DNA from: Clostridiales bacterium
GTDB taxonomy: Bacteria; Bacillota; Clostridia; Christensenellales; JAISNN01
DNA: 12,659 nt
Assembly: GCA_031273965.1 (NCBI GenBank)
Contig: JAISQX010000176.1
Coordinates: 1-12,659, forward strand
Direction of reading: 5' to 3'
The stretch's first letter is position 1, and every line of letters begins with the position of its first letter. Below, in pieces: positions 1-6,065 of this stretch. Both the position numbers and the translations under genes were made by a program. The notes beneath the pieces were generated by a model that saw nothing but the letters and a program-made list of their open reading frames with translations, had not been told where the DNA came from and searched no databases.

Positions 1-2121
1 ATATTCGACGATTTTATTGAAGATGACGCCGCCGGCAAACAGCAAGCGGAAGACTCGGTTGTAATAAGCGGAATTGAGGAAATACGCGCGGAAAGCCCTG
101 TCGCCGCTGGTGTAACCGGAGCGACTTATATTGGTAAAGAAACGGCGACTAAAGATGCTTCTGTCAACAAAAAAAACCTTTCCCAAAAGAACGCGGATAA
201 TAAAAAGGTGAGTAAACCGGCAAAGATTGTTCCGCCCAAAAGAGGCAGACCGCTTAAGTTTGGCGACAAGCCGGAAGCGATTGAAACGCAAGCTGAGTCG
301 GATACGGCGCTACACGGCGCGGATAATGCAATCGGAGCGGTAAACGAAAATATTGCGGATATTTCCGTGGAGTCGGCATTTTCGGCGGTAGAGGCGACGG
401 TTTCCGCAGATACGGTCGCCGCGACGGACGCCAAGCAAAAAAATACGACGTATAAGATTTATGGAAAAAAGAGGGGAAGACCGCCCAAAATCGTTCCGCC
501 TAAAAGAGGCAGACCGCTTAAGTTCGGAGATGCGCCGAAAACCGCCGTTGCGGAGATTAACAACGATATTAAATATAACGATATCGATAGCATAAAAGAT
601 GAAAACAAAGCGGTTATTGCCGAAGTTTTTTCGGATGAGAAACCGACTATAATCGAAAGCGCGCGGACATTTATTGACGATAATTCAAAAGCCGGCGGGC
701 TAAAAATACTTTTTGCGGCTTCGGAAGCCGGTCCGTTTATACGTTCGGGAGGACTTGGCGACGTTGCCGCGTCGCTTCCTAAAGCCTTAAAAAAGAACGG
801 AAACGACATAAGAGTCATATTGCCGCTTTATGCGGATATTGATTGGAGTCTGAAACAAAAATTAAAATATGTCGGGTCCGTGTATGTCCCTCTCAGCTGG
901 AGAAGGCAGTATTGCGGAGTATTCGAAACCCAATGCGACGGCGTTACGTATTATTTTATAGACAACGAATATTATTTCAAGCGTAGCGGTATATACGGAC
1001 ATTTTGACGATGCGGAAAGATTTGCTTTCTTTTCAAAAGCGATATTGGAATCTATGAGGGTAACCGGTTTTTATCCAGATATTCTGCATGCCAACGACTG
1101 GCAAACCGCGCTTACGCCCGTGTTCCTCGATGTGTTTTATAGGTTTGAAGAATACAAAAATATACGCACGGTATTTACCATACACAATATAGAATTTCAG
1201 GGCAAATACGGGCTTAACATCGGAGACGATATAATAGGAATAGACAAAGGCGCGCTAAAACTCGTCGAATATGACAGATGCGTAAACTTTATGAAGGGAG
1301 CTATAGAAACGGCAAACGCCGTAACCACAGTTAGCGAAACGTATGCGAAAGAGATTTTGGATCCGTTTTATTCCTATGCGTTGGAGGGAATACTCAAACA
1401 AAGGCAATACAAGCTTTCGGGTATCATCAACGGTATCGACACAGACGTTTATAATCCCACGACGGACAAATCTCTGAAAAAAAACTTTGACTTTTTGACT
1501 ATAGACGGCAAATCGGAAAACAAAAAAAGTCTTTTGGAAATGATATGCCTGCCTTATGAGGAGTCTCGTCCGTTAATAGGTATGGTTACGCGCTTGACGG
1601 CGCAAAAGGGCATGGATCTCGTCGCAAAAGTCGCCGACGATATTCTGAGCAAAAACGTTTCGTTGGTTGTTCTGGGAAAAGGAGATTGGAAATATGAGAC
1701 AATGCTTAAAGACCTCGAGAATAACTATCCGAATAAACTCAAGGTGATAATCGGTTTTTCTTTGGATGTCGCCTCGAAAATTTACGGAGGGGCGGATTTT
1801 TTGCTTATGCCGTCTAAGTTTGAGCCGTGCGGTCTGAGCCAAATGATAGCCATGCGCTACGGCACCGTACCTATAGTCAGAGAAGCCGGAGGACTTAAGG
1901 ACACGGTGGAGGCATATAACTTTATGAATGAAACCGGGAACGGATTTACATTTAAGAGCTATAACGCATACGACATGTTAGACGCCATAAACCGCGCGTT
2001 TGACGTATATTATAAAAAGGACGAATTTAAAAAAGTTATAAAAAACGCTATGAGCAGCGACTTTTCGTGGGCAGAGTCCGCAAGAAAATACGAGGAGCTG
2101 TACAGGAATATCTTAAAATAG
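1..2121 (+). CDS. glgA: Glycogen synthase with AT-hook-like N-terminal extension (5'-partial)
   Basis: Transfers glucose from ADP-glucose to the growing alpha-1,4-glucan (GT5 family, GT-B fold, cytoplasmic). The frame is open from base 1, giving 706 residues in the window, so the true start lies upstream. A GTG at 208 lacks a clear ribosome binding site. Residues 1-233 are low-complexity, rich in A, D, E and K, and contain three KRGRP motifs (residues 80-84, 157-161, 168-172). The catalytic part starts near residue 234 (LKILFAASEAGPF) and is complete: SGGLGDV at 249-255, HANDWQ, a VTRLTAQKGMD motif and SKFEPCGLSQM with the catalytic-region Glu. It is about the normal 470-480 residues of bacterial GlgA. 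The usual Lys of the KxGGL ADP-glucose motif is Arg (RSGGL). Next downstream is glgP. The enzyme assignment is firm; the role of the extension is unknown. Confidence 0.96.
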   Translation: MFDDFIEDDAAGKQQAEDSVVISGIEEIRAESPVAAGVTGATYIGKETATKDASVNKKNLSQKNADNKKVSKPAKIVPPKRGRPLKFGDKPEAIETQAESDTALHGADNAIGAVNENIADISVESAFSAVEATVSADTVAATDAKQKNTTYKIYGKKRGRPPKIVPPKRGRPLKFGDAPKTAVAEINNDIKYNDIDSIKDENKAVIAEVFSDEKPTIIESARTFIDDNSKAGGLKILFAASEAGPFIRSGGLGDVAASLPKALKKNGNDIRVILPLYADIDWSLKQKLKYVGSVYVPLSWRRQYCGVFETQCDGVTYYFIDNEYYFKRSGIYGHFDDAERFAFFSKAILESMRVTGFYPDILHANDWQTALTPVFLDVFYRFEEYKNIRTVFTIHNIEFQGKYGLNIGDDIIGIDKGALKLVEYDRCVNFMKGAIETANAVTTVSETYAKEILDPFYSYALEGILKQRQYKLSGIINGIDTDVYNPTTDKSLKKNFDFLTIDGKSENKKSLLEMICLPYEESRPLIGMVTRLTAQKGMDLVAKVADDILSKNVSLVVLGKGDWKYETMLKDLENNYPNKLKVIIGFSLDVASKIYGGADFLLMPSKFEPCGLSQMIAMRYGTVPIVREAGGLKDTVEAYNFMNETGNGFTFKSYNAYDMLDAINRAFDVYYKKDEFKKVIKNAMSSDFSWAESARKYEELYRNILK
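226..531 (+). repeat. Duplicated AT-hook coding repeat inside glgA
   Basis: Two 42-base units, 226-267 and 490-531, encode the same 14 residues (IVPPKRGRPLKFGD). They differ at five bases, all third codon positions and all synonymous. A third related motif, KKRGRPPK, is encoded at 466-489 directly before the second unit. RGRP with flanking basic residues and prolines is the core of the AT-hook, a minor-groove DNA-binding peptide. DNA binding is an inference; the basic motifs could also bind RNA, membranes or glucan. Confidence 0.85.
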
Positions 2122-2192
2122 AAAAAAAGTTTTGCAATCAACCGCTCCGATAACGAGCGCCAAACAATCAATAGATATTTTATATTACGCGA

Positions 2193-2268
2193 ATCGGAAG
2201 TGTTTTTCTTTGAGAAATCGGGCTTGCTATGCAAGCTTATGGGCGCGTTAAGCGAACATACTTCCGAT
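2193..2268 (+). ncRNA. Cloverleaf-shaped structured element, copy 1
   Basis: A 76-base segment between glgA and glgP folds as a closed four-way junction. The closing stem is 2193-2203 with 2258-2268 (11 pairs, one G-U). Hairpin A is 2205-2209/2213-2217, hairpin B is 2220-2227/2231-2238 (8 pairs, two G-U) and hairpin C is weak, 2244-2246/2252-2254. The G-U pairs would be A-C mismatches on the other strand, so the plus strand is the likely RNA. It is not a tRNA: there is no TTCRA T-loop and no CCA. A similar layout recurs at 8940-9022 on the minus strand. It may be a dispersed repeat, a processed leader or a small mobile element. Confidence 0.5.
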
Positions 2269-2345
2269 AATTTTATTGTAATATTATGAATAACGGGCGC
2301 AGCATACGTAGATTTAACACGGGCATACAAATAAAAATTAACATC

Positions 2346-2358
2346 TTGGAGATAATAC
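2346..2358 (+). promoter_or_regulatory. Ribosome binding site of glgP
   Basis: TTGGAG ends 8 bases before the ATG at 2359 and fixes that start. I see no convincing -35/-10 pair for glgP in 2269-2345, so it may be read from upstream of the window or from a non-canonical promoter. Confidence 0.7.
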
Positions 2359-4935
2359 ATGAGCAAGCTACAAAAAGAAACTTTTCCATATAAATTGAAT
2401 GAAAATGAAATTAAAAAGAAAACGGGAAAAACCGAAGAAAAAATAATCGGCGCAAAGGCCGCCGTCAACGCGGAAAAACAACCCGACAAAGAACCTTATC
2501 CTTATTATGATCTGATAAATTCTTTCGATTCGACACGTTTTTCCGAAAGCCTGGCAAAGCAGATGAAAAAAATGTTTGGGATAGTGCCGTCCGAAGCCGA
2601 AGACGAGCAAATGTATAAGGTGCTGTGCACGGTAATAAAAGATATCCTGACGACAAAGAGGGTCACGTTCAAAGAAAAAATGAGAGCGCAAGGCTCTAAG
2701 CAGGTTTACTATATGTCGGTGGAATTTCTACTCGGCAAATCGCTAAAAAATCATCTTATGAACTTGGGGATAACCGAAAGCGTTACGGGAGTTCTAAAGG
2801 ATTTGGGCTTTGACATAGACAAACTTTGCGATATAGAGCAGGACGCGGGATTAGGGAACGGCGGACTTGGGAGATTGGCGGCGGCTTATATGGATGCGCT
2901 TACATCCAACGGGTACGCGGCGACGGGTTTTTCGATAAGATACGATTACGGAATATTTAAACAAAAAATCGTTGACGGATGGCAGTTGGAACTGCCCGAC
3001 GAATGGCTCAACGAGGGAGGCGTATGGCTTTCGCCGCGTGTCGAGGATACTTTTGAGATAAAATTCGGCGGAAGGATAGATCAAGAATGGAGCGGAGAAG
3101 GCAAATTAATTATACGGCATAAAGATTACACCTCGGTTTTAGCCGTACCGTACGACATGAACGTATCGGGATACTGTAGCAGCGCGGTGAATACATTGAG
3201 GCTATGGAGCGCAAAAGCGCCCGTTGACATTGATCTTAAACTGTTTTCACAGGGTAAATATGTCAAGGCGCTTGAGAGTAAATCGTATGCCGAGAGTATC
3301 TCAAAGATACTTTATCCCGCAGACAATCATTATGAGGGCAAGTCTTTGCGCTTGAAGCAGCAGTATTTTTTTGTTTCGGCGTCTATCCAAAGCATTATAA
3401 AGAAGCATTTAAAATATAATTATTTGTCAAACCTGCATGAAAAGGTCGCCATTCATATAAATGATACGCATCCGGCGCTTTGCGTTCCGGAGCTTATGAG
3501 GATTTTGCTTGACGAATATTCTTATTCGTGGGAAGACGCATGGGATATCGTCAAAAAGACAATTACGTACACCAATCATACGGTTATGGCGGAAGCCTTA
3601 GAGAGATGGCCCAAGGAACTTTTTAGTACGCTTTTACCGCGAATTTGCCAGATAACCGAGGAGATAGACCGGCGTTTTAGGGGTGAACTTTCGGAATTTT
3701 TTAAGAATGATTATCAAGCCGTGTCAAAAAACGCTATTATTCAGGATAATGTCATATATATGGCTAATCTCTGCGTAGCCGCGTCGCATACGGTCAACGG
3801 TGTTTCGGCGTTGCACTCTAATATTTTGAAAGAGAGCGTTTTTAGAGATTATTTTCTTATGCGACCGCAAGCTTTTACAAACGTCACTAACGGCATAACG
3901 CATAGAAGATGGTTGCTTTTGGCGAATCCGGGGCTTACCAAGCTTTTGATTGAACTAATCGGCGACGATTTTATAACCGACGCGTCAAATCTCAAAAAAT
4001 TTGAGAAATATAAGAACGATAAATCGGTGCTGAATGAGCTTGATAAGATAAAACATTCGAACAAAAGTAAATTAGCGTCTTATATAAAATCGGCAAACGG
4101 TCTTACCGTAAACCCGAACGCTATTTTTGACGTGCAGGTCAAAAGGTTGCACGAATACAAAAGGCAGCTTTTGAACGCTTTAAACATACTTGATTTATAT
4201 TTGAAGCTAAAGGAAAATCCGAAGCTCGACATAAATCCGCGCGTATTTGTATTCGGGGCAAAGGCGGCGTCAAGTTATACTATGGCTAAGCAGATTATAA
4301 GGTTTATATATCAATTAAGCGTACTGATTAATAACGACAACAGCATAAACGATAAGCTTAAAGTCGTATTTTTAGAGAATTATCGCGTAACCTTAGCGGA
4401 GATGATTATACCGGCCGCCAACGTAAGCGAACAAATTTCCGTCGCCGGAAAAGAGGCGTCGGGAACAGGCAACATGAAATTTATGGTCAACGGTGCCGTG
4501 ACTATCGGAACTATGGACGGCGCGAATATCGAGATATACGAGAACGTCGGACAGGACAATATATTTATATTCGGTTTGCATGCCAATGAGATTGCGGATT
4601 TGTCTCAAGCGGGATATAATCCCACTTACTATTACAATCATAATCCGAATTTGAAGCGCGTCATAGACATGCTTAACGGAGGAATTGCCGGCGTCGGCTT
4701 CCGCGATATAGCGGACAGCTTGACCATAGGCGTTTACGGTAAGGCGGATCCATACTTTGTTATGGCGGATTTTGAATCGTATACTCAGGCGCAGGATAGA
4801 CTTGACAAGGCGTTCAATGATAAAATTGCTTTTAACCGTATGTCTTTGTTAAATATAGCTAATGCCGGATTCTTTGCCGCGGACAGGAGCGTGGAGGAAT
4901 ATGCGCAACGCATATGGCACATTAAAAAGATATAA
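2359..4935 (+). CDS. glgP: Glycogen/starch/alpha-glucan phosphorylase
   Basis: Phosphorolytically removes glucose from glycogen ends to give glucose-1-phosphate (GT35 family, PLP-dependent, cytoplasmic). It has 858 residues. Family signatures run the whole length: QVYYMSVEFLLG, EQDAGLGNGGLGRLAA, INDTHPALCVPELMRI, TNGITHRRW, VQVKRLHEYKRQ and the PLP site EASGTGNMKF with Lys707. The distance from that lysine to the C-terminus matches the E. coli enzyme. The protein is longer at the N-terminus by roughly 45 residues, a lysine- and glutamate-rich tail that looks disordered. It follows glgA by 237 bases in the same direction, as in a glycogen locus, and ends at a strong terminator. No catalytic motif is missing. 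Confidence 0.97.
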   Translation: MSKLQKETFPYKLNENEIKKKTGKTEEKIIGAKAAVNAEKQPDKEPYPYYDLINSFDSTRFSESLAKQMKKMFGIVPSEAEDEQMYKVLCTVIKDILTTKRVTFKEKMRAQGSKQVYYMSVEFLLGKSLKNHLMNLGITESVTGVLKDLGFDIDKLCDIEQDAGLGNGGLGRLAAAYMDALTSNGYAATGFSIRYDYGIFKQKIVDGWQLELPDEWLNEGGVWLSPRVEDTFEIKFGGRIDQEWSGEGKLIIRHKDYTSVLAVPYDMNVSGYCSSAVNTLRLWSAKAPVDIDLKLFSQGKYVKALESKSYAESISKILYPADNHYEGKSLRLKQQYFFVSASIQSIIKKHLKYNYLSNLHEKVAIHINDTHPALCVPELMRILLDEYSYSWEDAWDIVKKTITYTNHTVMAEALERWPKELFSTLLPRICQITEEIDRRFRGELSEFFKNDYQAVSKNAIIQDNVIYMANLCVAASHTVNGVSALHSNILKESVFRDYFLMRPQAFTNVTNGITHRRWLLLANPGLTKLLIELIGDDFITDASNLKKFEKYKNDKSVLNELDKIKHSNKSKLASYIKSANGLTVNPNAIFDVQVKRLHEYKRQLLNALNILDLYLKLKENPKLDINPRVFVFGAKAASSYTMAKQIIRFIYQLSVLINNDNSINDKLKVVFLENYRVTLAEMIIPAANVSEQISVAGKEASGTGNMKFMVNGAVTIGTMDGANIEIYENVGQDNIFIFGLHANEIADLSQAGYNPTYYYNHNPNLKRVIDMLNGGIAGVGFRDIADSLTIGVYGKADPYFVMADFESYTQAQDRLDKAFNDKIAFNRMSLLNIANAGFFAADRSVEEYAQRIWHIKKI

Positions 4936-4952
4936 TTAGCGCGTTAGAAATC

Positions 4953-4993
4953 AAAAAATGAGGCGGAATACTAAAGATCCGTCTCATTTTTTT
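4953..4993 (+). terminator. Intrinsic terminator between convergent genes
   Basis: A 15-pair stem (4953-4967 with 4978-4992), loop 4968-4977, ends in a run of seven T. One G-U pair (4963/4982) favours the plus strand, ending glgP. The A-run on the 5' side gives a T-run on the minus strand as well, so it could also stop the convergent gene at 5052-5312. Confidence 0.92.
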
Positions 4994-5051
4994 AATATAA
5001 AAGTATTTATGTATTATCGATTTAGGCTAAAATCAGAATACTCGCGCTTGC

Positions 5052-5312
5052 TTATACGCCGTTAAATTCTGCCGGCAGGTTTCCGCCAAGCTCCACTAAT
5101 ATTACATCGTTTCCTATTTTGCAGATATTGCACCAAGGGACGAATATGTTATTATCCGCGCCGCCCTTAAAGAGTTTTCGCTCGCCGGGCGCGACAATTC
5201 CCATTACTTTGCCTTTTCCCGTCATGACTATGTCGGTAATTCTTCCCAACTTTTTGCCATCGGCTATATTTATGATTTCTTTTTCTCTCAGTTCGCAAAA
5301 CGTCAAGTCCAT
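5052..5312 (-). CDS. YlmC/YmxH-type PRC-barrel sporulation protein
   Basis: 86 residues, the usual size for this family. The sequence begins with the typical LREKEIINIADGKKLGRITD stretch of a PRC-barrel beta fold and continues with VMGIVAPG and a VPWCNICKIGNDVILV strand pair. Members are widespread in spore-forming Clostridia and Bacilli and are linked by name and context to sporulation; the molecular role is not known. The start is set by AAGGAGA at 5319-5325 (minus strand), 6 bases before the ATG. On the minus strand, TATAAT at 5351-5356 is a possible -10, but no good -35 is visible. It is convergent with glgP and divergent from the tRNA genes. Confidence 0.85.
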   Translation of the reverse strand: MDLTFCELREKEIINIADGKKLGRITDIVMTGKGKVMGIVAPGERKLFKGGADNNIFVPWCNICKIGNDVILVELGGNLPAEFNGV

Positions 5313-5382
5313 TTTTTTTCTCCTTAAATCCCCAAAAGCGCTTATGTATTATTATATTGCGGCGAGGATATCTTTATGCGCG

Positions 5383-5490
5383 TTTTACACGGCATTTTGA
5401 AAACGAACGAGACGCGGCTCTTACATGTCGTCATAAGAAGACGGTGGATTTTAAGGCATTATTGGTCAAACCGTGATAAACCGTGTAAAA
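5383..5490. repeat. 108-base segment bounded by a perfect 10-base inverted repeat
   Basis: TTTTACACGG at 5383-5392 is the exact reverse complement of CCGTGTAAAA at 5481-5490. The right arm is preceded by a near copy of itself (CCGTGATAAA at 5471-5480), a direct repeat of two 10-base units. A small hairpin (CGTC/GACG) lies inside. No target duplication flanks it. It could be a structured leader, an operator pair or a decayed small element. Confidence 0.4.
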
Positions 5491-5505
5491 ATACATGAAA
5501 AACTG

Positions 5506-5534
5506 TTGCCAAAAAAGTCAAAATGCGCTATAAT
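5506..5534 (+). promoter_or_regulatory. Promoter of the tRNA-Lys/tRNA-Leu unit
   Basis: TTGCCA at 5506-5511, a 17-base spacer and a perfect TATAAT at 5529-5534 form a near-consensus housekeeping (sigma-A) promoter. Transcription would begin near 5541, about 50 bases before tRNA-Lys. Confidence 0.88.
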
Positions 5535-5593
5535 AAATAAGCTTTGTAAGTTTAGACGATTAGCAATTCAAAACCTGTCAAAGAATTTTTTGT

Positions 5594-5669
5594 GCGCCTT
5601 TAGCTCAGCTGGTAGAGCAACTGACTCTTAATCAGTAGGTCCCGGGTTCGAACCCCTGAAGGCGCACCA
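5594..5669 (+). tRNA. tRNA-Lys(CTT)
   Basis: 76 bases including an encoded CCA end. Acceptor stem GCGCCTT/AAGGCGC, D-arm GCTC/GAGC with GG in the loop, anticodon stem ACTGA/TCAGT, loop CTCTTAA with anticodon CTT (reads AAG), T-loop TTCGAAC. The T-stem CCGGG/CCCTG holds one C-U mismatch (positions 50-64). It is transcribed with the tRNA-Leu gene 36 bases downstream. Confidence 0.97.
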
Positions 5670-5705
5670 ATCAAGCGTTTAGCCGTACATATTTGTTATA
5701 TCCGT

Positions 5706-5791
5706 GCCGGTGTGGTGGAATGGCAGACGCGCTGGACTCAAAATCCAGTGTACGCGAGTACGTGTCGGTTCGAGTCCGACCACCGGCACCA
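5706..5791 (+). tRNA. tRNA-Leu(CAA)
   Basis: 86 bases with encoded CCA. Acceptor GCCGGTG/CACCGGC, anticodon loop CTCAAAA with anticodon CAA (reads UUG), a long variable arm (class II) typical of leucine tRNAs, and T-arm GTCGG TTCGAGT CCGAC. Confidence 0.97.
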
Positions 5792-5826
5792 CAACAACAC
5801 ACAGATAATTGGTTAAGGGAGAGAAG

Positions 5827-5847
5827 AAGATAGAAGATAGAAGATAA
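5827..5847. repeat. Three tandem 7-base purine-rich repeats
   Basis: AAGATAG, AAGATAG, AAGATAA in direct succession after the tRNA genes. Probably simple replication slippage; no function is visible. Confidence 0.6.
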
Positions 5848-5889
5848 CAAACAATTTAGAAAAAGTCAGTATATTCAATATATTAAAGA

Positions 5890-5933
5890 GGCTGCGGAAT
5901 AATTAACCGCAACCTTGTTGTTTTTGATTTTTT
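5890..5933 (+). terminator. Probable terminator of the tRNA unit
   Basis: GGCTGCGG (5890-5897) pairs with CCGCAACC (5907-5914), seven of eight pairs, followed by TTGTTGTTTTTGATTTTTT. The interrupted T-run and one mismatch make it weaker than the terminator at 4953. Confidence 0.7.
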
Positions 5934-5960
5934 GCGGCATCATTTTGGTTAAATTCTATC

Positions 5961-6005
5961 TTTTGCGCCTTTTAACGTAGCTCTGCTACGCCCTAAGGCA
6001 CAAAA
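5961..6005. repeat. Long hairpin upstream of the beta-helix gene
   Basis: The inner stem CGTAGC-TCT-GCTACG (5976-5990) sits within an outer stem TTTTGCGCCTT/AAGGCACAAAA (5961-5971 with 5995-6005, one C-A mismatch). The outer arm ends directly before an in-frame ATG at 6006, which argues against that ATG as the start. There is no T-run on either side, so it is not a typical terminator. The loop-proximal core AGCTCTGCT resembles the hairpin at 8895-8913 on the other side of the gene. Confidence 0.6.
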
Positions 6006-6065
6006 ATGCCAAAATTTATCCCAAAAGTTCGCTTGCAAAAATCTCAAATTAATTATAAGGAACTG

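Noticed and set aside
208..210. GTG as the start of glgA
   Set aside because: The frame is open to base 1, no good ribosome binding site precedes it, and it would cut into the same low-complexity extension, so the gene is treated as 5'-partial.
226..531. A CRISPR-like or non-coding repeat
   Set aside because: The copies are in frame within a coding region, only two in number, and differ solely at silent positions.
1573..1842. Minus-strand and alternate-frame open frames inside glgA, glgP and the beta-helix gene
   Set aside because: They are short, lack ribosome binding sites, have no recognisable domain and lie opposite well-supported genes; treated as shadows.
2193..2268. A tRNA gene
   Set aside because: The overall cloverleaf shape fits, but there is no TTCRA T-loop, no D-loop GG pair in place, hairpin C has only three pairs and the closing stem is 11 rather than 7 pairs.
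5961..6005. A tRNA-Lys-derived attachment site
   Set aside because: The outer stem shares GCGCCTT with the tRNA-Lys acceptor, but the match stops after about 10 bases and no integrase or second boundary is present.
6006..6008. ATG 6006 as the start of the beta-helix protein
   Set aside because: It follows immediately after the 3' arm of a long hairpin and has no Shine-Dalgarno; ATG 6066 (or 6072) has AAGGA upstream and puts the anchor segment near the N-terminus.
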